Positions 36,146-44,569 are shown, counted from the stretch's first letter. The stretch: 45,000 bases of DNA from Nitrospirota bacterium (GCA_029261165.1 JAJDBV010000003.1:1-45000), one strand, 5' to 3'. Numbers and translations: made by a program. The notes: a model not told the origin generated them from the sequence alone.

Positions 36146-36737
36146 CTGCTCTAAATGGGTGATGAGGCAGGTTGAAGTATCTCGGCCATTGCCCGCAATC
36201 TTGATGTCTTCGCACAGGACCGGTAAAAATGGCTTGAAAGCTTCGATAGGGTGCGTCTTATTTCTCTTGCTCCTCATCTCTCCGGCCTGGGGAGATTCAA
36301 GCCGTTCCAGGATTTCCTGGGAGAATTTAAACCAGAAGGAACAGCGTCTTCTTCAACGGTTTAAGGGGAGCTGGGACCAACTTCCTTTGGCCCGGCAGGA
36401 ACGAATTAGACGGGGGGCCAGGCGTTGGGAAACGATGACGCCCGCACAGCGTCGACGGGCCCGTTCCCAGTTTAAACGATGGAAGGCGCTCTCCCCGGAA
36501 GAGAAAAAACAGATCCGACGGCGTTTTAAGGGATTTCTTCAACTCTCTCCAAGGGAAAGAGAGGCGCTCCAAAGACGAAGGGCGTGGTTTCAAAGCCTTT
36601 CCCCGGAACGCCGGCATCGTCTTCGGGGGGAGTGGGATCGTCTTTCTCCGGAAAGAAGGGAGCGGCTGCGCCATCGGCTTGGACTCGACCGGCAGAGGCG
36701 GCGCCCGGGAACAGATCGGCCGCATCTTACCCGATAG
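36132..36737 (+). CDS. DUF3106-like exported protein
   Basis: A 201-residue protein, the last gene of the ECF operon. The DUF3106 region (about 60-180) is a series of helical repeats rich in Arg, Glu and Leu: LNQKEQRLLQRFKGSWDQLP, PAQRRRARSQFKRWKALSP, and PERRHRLRGEWDRLSPERR. A hydrophobic export segment lies at about 39-52 (CVLFLLLLISPAWG). The real start may be ATG 36204, which would give a standard signal peptide, but the ribosome site AGGGGAG (36121-36127) favours 36132 or 36138. The strongly basic repeats may bind polyanions; that is inference. Overlap with the previous gene implies coupled translation. Confidence 0.75.
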   Translation: MEMISCSKWVMRQVEVSRPLPAILMSSHRTGKNGLKASIGCVLFLLLLISPAWGDSSRSRISWENLNQKEQRLLQRFKGSWDQLPLARQERIRRGARRWETMTPAQRRRARSQFKRWKALSPEEKKQIRRRFKGFLQLSPREREALQRRRAWFQSLSPERRHRLRGEWDRLSPERRERLRHRLGLDRQRRRPGTDRPHLTR

Positions 36738-36785
36738 TAGACCGTTTCTTCAAATCTCTTTGTAAATATGCTATTATCTGACCCT

Positions 36786-37772
36786 ATGAAGATTGATCGA
36801 AGGCTGTTACTTTTATCGGTCCTTGCGGTTGGTCTCTGCCTTGTTTCCCTGCAAGGATTATCCGGTGAGATGCTTCCCAGGGAGCAAGTTGATCCGTCTG
36901 CGAGGGAGGAATGCGCGGTTTGCCACAAGGGTCCTTTTCGGCATCAGATTGATGACTCACGCGGTCCCTGGTGTGTCAATTGTCATAAACTGCACAATGT
37001 CGGGCACCGCTTGGGTCTTAAGACCTATTTCGAGCGGTTTGTCCGTGTTTCTCATGACGAAAAAAAGTCTCTTAAACCGAAGGACATCATTGCGCAAAAG
37101 ATGGTTCTCATTCCGGCCGGGGCATTTATCATGGGCGAAGACTTCTCAAAAAAGAGCCTCGGCCCGCGGCATACTGTCACACTGGACTCCTACTACATCG
37201 ATCAGTATCATGTGACCAATGCCCACTACAAACAGTTTGTTGATGCAACACGTCGTATGCCTCCGCCGCATTGGTTCGGGCCGGTGCCTGCTTTGTCTAA
37301 ACTGAATCATCCCGTCACGTTTGTGAGTTGGTTCGACGCCGATGAATATTGTGGTTGGGCGGGAAAACGTCTGCCGACTGAGGCAGAGTGGGAGAAGGCT
37401 GCGCGGGGGACTGACGGAAGGATGTTCCCATGGGGGAAGAAGTATTTAAAGCAGAGGGCCAACGTCACGTCAGAAGGTTTCAAGGATACGACGCCGGTAG
37501 ATGCCCTTCCTGAAGGGGTGAGCCCCTATGGAGTTTTTGACATGGCGGGGAATGTTTTTCAGTGGACTTCTGACTGGTTTCTTCCTTATCCTGGGAATAA
37601 GGTTCCCCATCCCAACTTTGGGGAAACATTGAAGGTCTTGCGCGGCGGGTCATTTTTTGATTGCAGTTATTATAAGTGTGGCATTTCATTCCAGACTTAC
37701 AACCGGATTTCTCTGATGAAACAGACCAAGTCGATCTCAGCCGGATTTAGGTGTGTTAAATCAAAACAATAA
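36786..37772 (+). CDS. Dihaem c-type cytochrome fused to FGE-sulfatase domain
   Basis: A 328-residue exported protein. After a signal peptide (1-27) come two haem-c motifs, CAVCH at 43-47 and CVNCH at 63-67. The rest (about 105-325) is a formylglycine-generating-enzyme/SUMF1 domain: MVLIPAGAFIMG, then HPVTFVSWFDADEYCGWAGK, RLPTEAEWEKAARG and GNVFQWTSDW, ending RGGSFFDCSYYKCG and SAGFRC. Cys293 and Cys298 are spaced Cys-x4-Cys like the copper-binding active-site pair of FGE, but offset by one residue from GGS. ATG 36786 is the likely start; ATG 36768 would add six residues. Many members of this family are not formylglycine makers. Substrate unknown. Confidence 0.85.
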   Translation: MKIDRRLLLLSVLAVGLCLVSLQGLSGEMLPREQVDPSAREECAVCHKGPFRHQIDDSRGPWCVNCHKLHNVGHRLGLKTYFERFVRVSHDEKKSLKPKDIIAQKMVLIPAGAFIMGEDFSKKSLGPRHTVTLDSYYIDQYHVTNAHYKQFVDATRRMPPPHWFGPVPALSKLNHPVTFVSWFDADEYCGWAGKRLPTEAEWEKAARGTDGRMFPWGKKYLKQRANVTSEGFKDTTPVDALPEGVSPYGVFDMAGNVFQWTSDWFLPYPGNKVPHPNFGETLKVLRGGSFFDCSYYKCGISFQTYNRISLMKQTKSISAGFRCVKSKQ

Positions 37773-37789
37773 GTGGGGTATCTTAAGCA

Positions 37790-38248
37790 GTGAGCAAGAA
37801 CTTGATAAATTTAATCGTTTTGTTGAGCATGGTCCTTGGCCTGGGTGCAAAGGTTTACGGGGCGGAATGGATCCTTTTCGGGCAAGACAATCTGTTTGAA
37901 CACTATTTTGATAAGGAAAATATTAAGACAACGCCGGAAAAGATCGTTCAAGTCCTCATCAAAGTGATTCCAAAAGGAAAAGAGGGGAAAGACCTCCTCC
38001 TCGGCGTTCGCGATGAGAAAATGTTTTTAATGGGTGGATTTGACGACTATTCCCATACGGTGACAGCAATTGAAATCAACTGCCCAGATAAAATGAGGGC
38101 CATATTGGAAAGTAGCGACTTTGACCATAAAGGAAATGTTCTTGATACGGTGAGAGACCCCCTTAGTACATTGAGGCGAGGTTGGAGCAAGATCATCCCG
38201 GATTCATATCCCTATTCTGGATATCATAAGGCGTTCTGTAAAAAATAG
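37790..38248 (+). CDS. Exported Adhesin_E-like protein
   Basis: A 152-residue secreted protein. A signal peptide (1-24) is followed by AEWILFGQDNLFEHYFDKENI and TPEKIVQVLIKVIPKGKEG. This pattern of a strand, Tyr/Asp turn, second strand and a later single Cys (IEINCPDKMRAIL) resembles the surface-adhesin-E fold. A second Cys close to the C-terminus (AFCKK) could form a disulfide with it. It follows the haem/FGE fusion by 17 bases and is probably co-transcribed. No adhesion role can be claimed from this. Confidence 0.6.
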   Translation: MSKNLINLIVLLSMVLGLGAKVYGAEWILFGQDNLFEHYFDKENIKTTPEKIVQVLIKVIPKGKEGKDLLLGVRDEKMFLMGGFDDYSHTVTAIEINCPDKMRAILESSDFDHKGNVLDTVRDPLSTLRRGWSKIIPDSYPYSGYHKAFCKK

Positions 38249-38299
38249 GCGTTCCCATGATCCGCGAACGGTTCCTGGGATTATTATAGTGAGGACTTT

Positions 38300-38785
38300 T
38301 TGGATCGTTTTCTTCGCGCACTACAACTGGAGGACCGGGTCTACGAAGAGGTGGCCTCTGATCCCCGTTCTCTTGCCCAGAGTATTCTTCTGATGGCTAT
38401 TTCGAGCCTTGCGGCGGGTGTCGGAGGGAGTGGCGGGATTGTTGAAAACATGCTTCCAGCGGCGAGTACCTTCTTGACCGCATGGATGTCTTCGGTGGTC
38501 GTCATTTACCTCGTTGGGACGAAGGTTTTTCCGGGCAGGGTGAGGCATAATCGGTTTCTCCCTTTATTGAGAACGACCGGATTTGCCACTTCCCCTGGCA
38601 TTGTTCGGTTTCTGGGCTTTCCCCCGGCGACCTCGGCTATCGTCGCGGTTGGTGCGACACTCTGGTTGTTTGGAGCGATGGTGTTTGCTGTTCGCTATAC
38701 CTTTCAATGTAAAAGTTTTTCTCATGCCCTTCGGGTCTGTATTCCCGGCTGGATTGTTTATCTTGCCGTCACCATGATGCGTTGA
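38300..38785 (+). CDS. YIP1-family membrane protein
   Basis: A 161-residue integral membrane protein. Four to five membrane segments (about 27-45, 55-72, 90-112, 115-130 and 145-159) and the loop RHNRFLPLLRTTGFATSPGI are typical of bacterial YIP1 domain proteins. The start is TTG 38300 with GAGGA at 38291-38295. Function in bacteria is unknown. It follows the adhesin-like gene by 51 bases. Confidence 0.75.
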   Translation: MDRFLRALQLEDRVYEEVASDPRSLAQSILLMAISSLAAGVGGSGGIVENMLPAASTFLTAWMSSVVVIYLVGTKVFPGRVRHNRFLPLLRTTGFATSPGIVRFLGFPPATSAIVAVGATLWLFGAMVFAVRYTFQCKSFSHALRVCIPGWIVYLAVTMMR

Positions 38786-38826
38786 TTCTTTTCTCAATTT
38801 CCTCATAAATCGTCTGTTAATATGGC

Positions 38827-38935
38827 TTGACTTGTTTCTAATTTCTTGGTACGGTGATATCGGCTTTGTTTCATTAAGTTTAGGAGGTAAGGATTTCCGC
38901 AGAGGTTTTTACATATGCTCCTGCGGTTTTTTTTT
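38827..38935 (+). promoter_or_regulatory. Promoter and early hairpin-plus-T-run before the cold-shock gene
   Basis: TTGACT (38827-38832) and TACGGT (38850-38855) form a possible promoter with a 17-bp spacer. About 40-80 bases later CCGCAG (38897-38902) pairs with CTGCGG (38921-38926) followed by nine Ts (38927-38935). This is a terminator ahead of the cold-shock gene: it could end the YIP1 transcript, release a short RNA or act as an attenuator within a long leader. Confidence 0.5.
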
Positions 38936-38988
38936 AGACCTTGAACCACTGAAGTGAAGCAGCATATCAATAAAAGGAGAACAGTAGC

Positions 38989-39189
38989 ATGCCAAAAGGT
39001 ACAGTGAAATGGTTTAACGGTAGCAAGGGTTTTGGATTCATCTCGCAGGAAGGTGGCGAGGATGTTTTCGTCCATTTTTCAGCCATTCAGGATGATGGTT
39101 TTAAATCGCTTGATGAAGGCCAAGAGGTTGAGTTTGAAATTACCCAGGGCCCCAAAGGTGCTCAAGCATCGAATGTCGTTAAGCTGTAA
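38989..39189 (+). CDS. Cold-shock protein (CspA family)
   Basis: A 66-residue single cold-shock domain that binds single-stranded RNA and DNA. RNP1 is KGFGFISQ and RNP2 is DVFVHFS, both complete. The C-terminus, [20 protein letters not shown], is standard. AAGGAG at 38973-38978 supports the start. A long upstream region with a hairpin and T-run precedes it, and an intrinsic terminator follows. Cold-shock mRNAs commonly have long structured leaders, so regulation by RNA structure is plausible. Confidence 0.96.
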   Translation: MPKGTVKWFNGSKGFGFISQEGGEDVFVHFSAIQDDGFKSLDEGQEVEFEITQGPKGAQASNVVKL

Positions 39190-39205
39190 TTCACTTAACA
39201 CGTGT

Positions 39206-39244
39206 AAAAAAGCCTCCCGATGATGCGTCGGGGGGCTTTTTTTT
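39206..39244 (+). terminator. Intrinsic terminator of the cold-shock gene
   Basis: GCCTCCCGA (39212-39220) pairs with TCGGGGGGC (39228-39236), followed by eight Ts and preceded by six As, so it can work in both directions. Confidence 0.9.
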
Positions 39245-39303
39245 GCCTTATAACCATTGGGTTTATTTGACACCCATCATCCTATCCGTTAGAATCGCTG
39301 ACT

Positions 39304-39942
39304 ATGTCTTGGAATGGTTTTTCTGGAAATTTGCTTCTTCTTCTCTCTTTCTTTCTGCTGATTGCTTGCCAAAAGGGTGAACGGGCAGTAGAGGTGAGAG
39401 AGGGATTGTCCGCCCTTCCCGTTGCCTCTCCCGCTCCGGTTCAGTCAGCCCCAATTGCACCGCATGCTCCCCCGCGGGGCGGTGTTTCATTTATGGAGAA
39501 GCTGGAAGGGTTTAAAAAGAAGCTAGCCAAAGACCCGAAAGATATTGAGGCCCTCATCTTCATGGCCAATGCAAATTTTGATATTCAGCGTTTTGAGAGG
39601 GCTCAGAAGTTTTATCTCCGAGCGCTTGAAGTTGACCCGAATAATCCTCACATCCGAACAGACCTGGCTTCGACTTACCGCCATATGGGAAACTCGGACA
39701 AGGCGATTGATGAACTGGATCATGTCATCAATGAGCATCCGAATCATGAAATTGCGCTTTACAATCTGGGGATCATATTACTCAATGATAAAGAGGATGG
39801 TGCAAGGGCCGCTAAGACCTGGGAACGCTTGGTCAAACTCAACCCGCACGACCCGCTCTCGGATGAACTGAGAAAAAAGATCAGTGAAATCAAGGAAGGC
39901 AAGCTCAAAAAAGTTGAACCTGAAAATCACCCGAGTCAGTAA
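39304..39942 (+). CDS. TPR-repeat lipoprotein
   Basis: A 212-residue envelope protein. The signal peptide ends in a lipobox, LIAC (Cys at 22). A Pro/Ala linker (about 40-60) leads to TPR repeats (about 75-190), for example AQKFYLRALEVDPNNPHIR, then DLASTYRHMGNSDKAIDELD and IALYNLGIILL. TPR lipoproteins typically act as scaffolds in envelope complexes; the partner is unknown. The transaldolase gene begins 12 bases after the stop, suggesting one transcript without an obvious functional link. Confidence 0.85.
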   Translation: MSWNGFSGNLLLLLSFFLLIACQKGERAVEVREGLSALPVASPAPVQSAPIAPHAPPRGGVSFMEKLEGFKKKLAKDPKDIEALIFMANANFDIQRFERAQKFYLRALEVDPNNPHIRTDLASTYRHMGNSDKAIDELDHVINEHPNHEIALYNLGIILLNDKEDGARAAKTWERLVKLNPHDPLSDELRKKISEIKEGKLKKVEPENHPSQ

Positions 39943-39954
39943 GAAAGGGACCCT

Positions 39955-40602
39955 ATGAAGTTTTTTCTAGATACCGCAAATATCAATGAGATTAAAGAAG
40001 CCGTTGCCCTGGGGTTGATTGATGGCATCACGACAAACCCTTCACTGGTTGCGAGAGAAAAACGGGATTTCAAGGGCTTGATGAAGGAAATCACAGAGAT
40101 CGTTGATGGACCGATCTCTGCAGAGGTTGTTGCCACGGATGAGGAGGGGATGTTTACTGAAGGGATGGACCTCTCAAAGATTCATGAAAATATTGTTGTG
40201 AAGGTTCCCATGACGCCGGACGGCTTGAAGGCCACCCGCCGGTTCGTGAATGAGGGCGTCCGGGTCAATGTTACACTTGTTTTTTCGGCCGCCCAGGCGC
40301 TTCTTGCCGCGAAGGCGGGCGCCAGCTACTGCAGTCCCTTCATTGGACGACTCGATGATATCGCGCAGGTCGGGATGGATCTCATTCAGCAGATTGTCAC
40401 AATATACACAAACTACGCATTCCAAACCGAAATATTGGTTGCCAGTATTCGAAACCCGGTCCACATTATCGAGGCGGCCCAACTCGGCGCGGATGTGGCC
40501 ACAATGCCTTTTTCGGTTATTCAAAAGCTCTTCAAACATCCCCTGACCGATGCGGGGCTTGCAAAGTTTCTTTCCGACTGGGAGCAGTCTGGGAAGCTCT
40601 GA
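39955..40602 (+). CDS. tal: Transaldolase/fructose-6-phosphate aldolase (short type)
   Basis: A 215-residue TIM-barrel aldolase of the short transaldolase (TalC/FSA) class in the pentose phosphate pathway. It starts [16 protein letters not shown]; the Schiff-base lysine is Lys83 in [26 protein letters not shown] and [10 protein letters not shown] are other hallmarks. The length is that of this subfamily, far shorter than classic Tal. It could be annotated as either transaldolase or fructose-6-phosphate aldolase; single residues that distinguish them were not judged. The stop codon overlaps the start of the repeat at 40597-40745. Confidence 0.92.
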   Translation: MKFFLDTANINEIKEAVALGLIDGITTNPSLVAREKRDFKGLMKEITEIVDGPISAEVVATDEEGMFTEGMDLSKIHENIVVKVPMTPDGLKATRRFVNEGVRVNVTLVFSAAQALLAAKAGASYCSPFIGRLDDIAQVGMDLIQQIVTIYTNYAFQTEILVASIRNPVHIIEAAQLGADVATMPFSVIQKLFKHPLTDAGLAKFLSDWEQSGKL

Positions 40603-40745
40603 TTAAGTCTGGGTTGAGTTTTTCAGGAGATAAAATGTTTCGATTCAAAGCGCAAATCGCAGAGAATAGCCCGCTATTGTCAAGATTTGCAACGCTGAAG
40701 CGGGACATTTTTGCCCTGAAAAAACAATTCATGACTTATTCATAG
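40597..40745 (+). repeat. Dispersed repeat, copy B (with free 36-codon ORF)
   Basis: The gap-free counterpart of 12231-12375. The alignment begins within the last codons of tal (CTCTGATT) and continues through a ribosome site, ATG and 36 codons. See copy A for match details. Confidence 0.8.
40635..40745 (+). CDS. Short repeated ORF, 36 aa, unknown function
   Basis: ATG 40635 has AGGAGATAAA directly upstream. It encodes a basic 36-residue peptide beginning MFRFKAQIAEN and ending KKQFMTYS. Half of the residues match the N-terminus of the histidine kinase at 12269, including KAQI, LLS, AT and DI. The predicted structure is one amphipathic helix. Because the reading frame and ribosome site are kept in both copies, coding pressure is plausible, but it could equally be a decayed fragment of a kinase-like gene. 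Confidence 0.45.
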   Translation: MFRFKAQIAENSPLLSRFATLKRDIFALKKQFMTYS

Positions 40746-40782
40746 CTTCCCTGAGACTACTTCATCCTGATCCCTCTCCGGA

Positions 40783-41277
40783 TTAACGATAATTTTCAAA
40801 CTGTAGGTCGATGCCGAAATCTTTGGACTTCAGGAGGGCCATCACCTCCTGGAGGTCGTCCTTGCTCTTTCCGGAGACGCGAAGCTGCTCTCCCTGGATC
40901 TGGGACTGCACCTTCAACTTGCTATCCCGTATCGCCTTGCCAACGGCCTTTGCTTTCTCCTGAGAGAGCCCTTGCTGGATCGCGATTTTCTGCCGGGCCG
41001 TTCCGCCAAGGGCCTGCTCCAGTTTTTCATAGACCAGGGCCTTGAGGGAGATCCCGCGTTTGTGCAGTTTGGATTGAAGAATATCATTCACCGCCTTAAG
41101 TTTATATTCATCAGCGGATGAGATCACCAGCCCCTTTTCGTCTTCCAGGCGGACCTCACTATTCGTACCCTTTAGATCAAAACGTTGCCGAAGCTCCTTG
41201 CTGGCTGTCTCAATGGCATTTTTTACTTCCTGAATATCAACCTTGGAAACAACATCAAACGAACTCGTACTCGCCAT
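40783..41277 (-). CDS. yajQ: YajQ-family nucleotide-binding protein
   Basis: A 164-residue two-ferredoxin-like-domain protein. The start MASTSSFDVVSKVDIQEVKN, the central FDLKGTNSEVRLEDEKG and the C-terminal segment KSKDDLQEVMALLKSKDF are characteristic. YajQ-type proteins bind nucleotides and, in Xanthomonas, cyclic di-GMP, and act as effectors with transcription factors. The gene has its own promoter and a good ribosome site, GGAGT, on the minus strand. Whether this member binds cyclic di-GMP is unknown. Confidence 0.95.
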   Translation of the reverse strand: MASTSSFDVVSKVDIQEVKNAIETASKELRQRFDLKGTNSEVRLEDEKGLVISSADEYKLKAVNDILQSKLHKRGISLKALVYEKLEQALGGTARQKIAIQQGLSQEKAKAVGKAIRDSKLKVQSQIQGEQLRVSGKSKDDLQEVMALLKSKDFGIDLQFENYR

Positions 41278-41312
41278 TTGTAACTCCTTTATGATTAGAT
41301 CGCGGTTTTTAA

Positions 41313-41342
41313 AAAGTACAATGGGCTTGTGGGATTTGTCAA
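41313..41342 (-). promoter_or_regulatory. Promoter of yajQ
   Basis: On the minus strand TTGACA (41342-41337) and TACTTT (41318-41313) are separated by 18 bp and lie 36 bases before the start codon. Confidence 0.55.
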
Positions 41343-41448
41343 GCGGTTGTTTCTCTTAGACATCCTGTAATTAGATACCTGATAAATGTGTAAATGAAGC
41401 CTTGCTCTATGATATCGATGCATTGTTTTTCTCCTGGCCGCAGATGAT

Positions 41449-43911
41449 TTATTCCCCCCGAGGTTTTCTCAGGAGGTCTCCTTCGACGTTAAATTTTTGT
41501 GTTTCTGTCCGCGTATAGAGTTCAATCCATTCGCTGGGGATGACCTTGAAGATGAATCGGGGCCGGAAGGTCATGATGATGGCGGGGAGGAGAATGACCG
41601 CGGAGAAGGCGCTGGTCAACATTGCGATGGGCATGAGGATGCCTTCCATATGAAGGTAGTAGCCGGGGAAGGCGACCAGAGAGGTTCCGGCTGCAAATGC
41701 AATCGCGATCAGGAGGATGGCCTTTCCAGCCGTTGTTAAGGTGATGTCCAGGACCTTTTCCAGATGCCGATTCATCGAGAGTTCCTCACGCAGGCGATAA
41801 AGGATATAAATGGAATAGTCGGCTCCCATCCCGACGGCCATGGCGGAAACGGTAGCGGTTGATATCCCGAGGGGGATTCCGACCAAACCCATGAATCCGA
41901 AATTCCAAAGGACTGCAATGACCAGAGGAATCAGGACAATCAGGCCGGCAACGAAGGAATGAAAGATCAATGAGACGAGGATGAAACAGATCACGATCAT
42001 CTGGGCGATATTTAAAAGTTTTCCGTGTATCACAACCTCATTGAGAGCTAGCGTCACCGGAACCGTTCCGGCCAGCGCCAGGCTTACATCCGGCGGAAAA
42101 TGCTCTGCCTTGTATTGATCGATTGTTTCGATCAACGCTTCACCAAGCTGTGTCGAATCCGATTTTAAAAAGGTGGTGATGACTGCTTTTTGAAATGAAA
42201 CGTCGGCCATACGTTTAAAATCCTCCGGGTTTCCGGAGATCGAATAAAGGAAGAGGAATTGCGCGGCCTCTTCTCGGCTTTCAGGTACCTGTTCCGCATT
42301 TGGATCATCCCCATAAAAAGAGCGGCGCATCCGTTTCACGTAGTCGACGTAAGATTCGGTGCGTCCCACCAGTGGATTTTCTTCGAGCCGGGCTTGAAGT
42401 TCATCGACGGCCCGCATGACTGCGGGTTCTTTCAGGCCGCCAGGGGAGGGTGTGGTCACGAGGATATTTAAGGTCGATGTTCCCCCGAACTTCTGATTCA
42501 GTACCTGATCGTCCTTGCGAAGTGTTGTCCCCTCAAAGAATAGGTCGCGGAGGCTATTTGCGAAATCGATTCGACTGATAAAGATGAAAGGGATCAGGAC
42601 CATCAAGACCCCGCCAACCAGGATCCACCGTTGTTTTGGGCCGAGCGCCCAGCGTCCAAAAGTTGAAAGGAGCCGGTCGGATTGTCCTTTTCGGAGGACG
42701 ACTTCCAACTCCTCTCCACTCGGAGGAGGAATCAGAGATCGCAGGGCCGGGACAAAGGTCATTTCAAGGAGAAGGGCGCTGAGGACGCCGAAAGCGGTCA
42801 TCAAACCGAAGGAGCGAAAGGCTGCCAGTTCAAAGGTGATCAGGGAAGCAAAACTTGCCGCGGCGACAAAGCCGGCCGCCAGGACGACCGGGGCCATCTT
42901 TGATGTTGCTTCGACAGCGGCCGTTTTCTGGGCCGGAATTGGAACATCCATTCCGATGGCATAATCGAGTTCCTCATAGAAACGCCGCAGGATCTGGACA
43001 GAGTGCCCTGCCGCCATGGCCACGATCAAAATCGGGGTGAGTCCCTTGGTCCAGAGGTCCAGTTTCATCCCGAACAGGCTGATGAGGCCCATTGCCCAAA
43101 TGACGCTGAGAATCGCGGTGAAAGAGGGAATGAGCATCCCTTGAAATGTTCTGAAGGAGAGGTAGTGGATGAGCATGATCAGGACAAAAGCGACCGGGAA
43201 GACCCACTGGTTCATCAGGACCGTATCTTTTTCCAAAAAGGCGAGCGAGATCGGGAGACCGCCAAGATGGATGCGGGTTTGGGCATCCTCCTCCTGATCG
43301 ACAATGGCTTGAAGTCGCTCATGAATCGCAGAATCGCTTAAGGGTTCATCCAGATCTTCCCCCGCAATCTCACGGCTTTTTTGAGCCGCCTCTTTATCCT
43401 GAACATCGATAATAATGGCGGCAGCCGTTTCGTCGGAAGAGATGAGAGACCCGACATAGAGCGGATTGGAGAAGACCCGTTCTCTGACTGACTCAGATTC
43501 AGCTTGAGTATTTGGGACCGAGGGCATTAAACGGTCAACATCAAAGCCCTGCTCATTAAAAAGGAGATGTTTGACCCTACGCGATGCGATACTGAGTACA
43601 TTGTCGGAATAGACCCCTGGGATCGCTTTTACTTCCTGGGTGATCCGATCAATCTTTGCAAGATGGTGGGGCGTGAAGATCGATCCTTCCCGGGAAACGA
43701 CACCCAGCACAATGACGCGTCCACCGCCAAAGCGTTGTTCAATTTCATTGTTTGTTTTGATATAAGGGTGATCCTGGGGGAGGATTTGTTTGGGATCGAT
43801 TTCCGTCTGAATGGACCCGATCTGTGAGATACAGAACAGGGTAACGACTCCAATGAGTCCCACAACGGCGTAGGCTTTATTTACAACAAATTCAAAATAT
43901 TTTCGCCCCAT
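41449..43911 (-). CDS. RND/MMPL-family membrane transporter
   Basis: An 820-residue inner-membrane protein with duplicated halves. Each has one isolated membrane segment, a large periplasmic domain and a bundle of five segments. The first bundle lies about 225-390 (including MLIPSFTAILSVIWAMGLIS), the second about 625-795 (GIPLGISTATVSAMAVGMGA, then DYSIYILYRLREEL). The latter is the conserved MMPL signature with a membrane Asp likely to carry protons. Such proteins move lipids or hydrophobic molecules, including hopanoids (HpnN type). No membrane fusion protein is adjacent, so substrate cannot be named. It starts at 43911 without a strong ribosome site. Confidence 0.9.
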   Translation of the reverse strand: MGRKYFEFVVNKAYAVVGLIGVVTLFCISQIGSIQTEIDPKQILPQDHPYIKTNNEIEQRFGGGRVIVLGVVSREGSIFTPHHLAKIDRITQEVKAIPGVYSDNVLSIASRRVKHLLFNEQGFDVDRLMPSVPNTQAESESVRERVFSNPLYVGSLISSDETAAAIIIDVQDKEAAQKSREIAGEDLDEPLSDSAIHERLQAIVDQEEDAQTRIHLGGLPISLAFLEKDTVLMNQWVFPVAFVLIMLIHYLSFRTFQGMLIPSFTAILSVIWAMGLISLFGMKLDLWTKGLTPILIVAMAAGHSVQILRRFYEELDYAIGMDVPIPAQKTAAVEATSKMAPVVLAAGFVAAASFASLITFELAAFRSFGLMTAFGVLSALLLEMTFVPALRSLIPPPSGEELEVVLRKGQSDRLLSTFGRWALGPKQRWILVGGVLMVLIPFIFISRIDFANSLRDLFFEGTTLRKDDQVLNQKFGGTSTLNILVTTPSPGGLKEPAVMRAVDELQARLEENPLVGRTESYVDYVKRMRRSFYGDDPNAEQVPESREEAAQFLFLYSISGNPEDFKRMADVSFQKAVITTFLKSDSTQLGEALIETIDQYKAEHFPPDVSLALAGTVPVTLALNEVVIHGKLLNIAQMIVICFILVSLIFHSFVAGLIVLIPLVIAVLWNFGFMGLVGIPLGISTATVSAMAVGMGADYSIYILYRLREELSMNRHLEKVLDITLTTAGKAILLIAIAFAAGTSLVAFPGYYLHMEGILMPIAMLTSAFSAVILLPAIIMTFRPRFIFKVIPSEWIELYTRTETQKFNVEGDLLRKPRGE

Positions 43912-44022
43912 AGATGTCTGTTTCCTGTCACATTGAACATGGTCTCAGAGTACGCGAACCGCGCTTGCCGGGCGGTGCCTGAATGATTCAGAGAATACCA
44001 TCTTGGGAGTGCAAGCGCAATA

Positions 44023-44046
44023 ATTCCGGTATGGATTCCGGTATGG
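44023..44046 (+). repeat. Tandem 12-mer, two copies
   Basis: The 12-mer ATTCCGGTATGG is repeated exactly at 44023-44034 and 44035-44046 in the divergent gap between the RND gene and the universal stress gene. Confidence 0.8.
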
Positions 44047-44137
44047 ATGGAGACGTTTCTCTTCTGGTTTGCAGGTCAAAAAATTACTGATTGATTATTA
44101 CTGAGGACTACAGTAGATTGAAGGTATAGGAGAGGTG

Positions 44138-44569
44138 ATGGAGATTAAGAAGGTTCTTGTTGCAACTGACTTTTCGCCCTTTTCGGAGCGGGCGGTTGAT
44201 CATGCGGTGGGCATGGCGGTAAAATTTGATGCCGAGATCCTTCTCGTTCATGTGATTGAGTCTTTAAATTACAGCCTGACCGATACCATGACTGTGGTCG
44301 GACATGAGAAAGCCCTTTCGGTGACAGCAACAGCCCTGCTTGAGAATCTCGTGAAGCAACTCATTGATAAGAATGTATCCGTCCGATCGTTTCTCGCCAA
44401 TGGGACCCCCTATCGTGAGATCATCACAAAATCTCAGGAGGAGGTTGTTGATTTGATCGTCGTCGGGACGCACGGTCGCACGGGCGTGGAGCACTTTTTG
44501 CTCGGGAGCGTAGCAGAGAAAGTGATTCGGCTTGCGGCCTGTCCGGTCCTGACGGTTCCCTCGTCATGA
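44138..44569 (+). CDS. Universal stress protein
   Basis: A 143-residue UspA-type protein. It begins MEIKKVLVATDFSPFSERAV; the ATP-binding motif is VVGTHGRTGVEHFLLGSVAEKVI, of the G-2x-G-9x-G-S type. ATG 44138 is preferred over GTG 44135 because AGGAG (44128-44132) is correctly spaced. The stop overlaps the next gene as ATGA. Binding of ATP is likely; the stress involved is not indicated. Confidence 0.93.
   Translation: MEIKKVLVATDFSPFSERAVDHAVGMAVKFDAEILLVHVIESLNYSLTDTMTVVGHEKALSVTATALLENLVKQLIDKNVSVRSFLANGTPYREIITKSQEEVVDLIVVGTHGRTGVEHFLLGSVAEKVIRLAACPVLTVPSS

Noticed and set aside
38253-38280. Hairpin between adhesin-like and YIP1 genes
   Set aside because: Only a 5-bp stem with a loose interior and no T-run; not enough for a terminator call.
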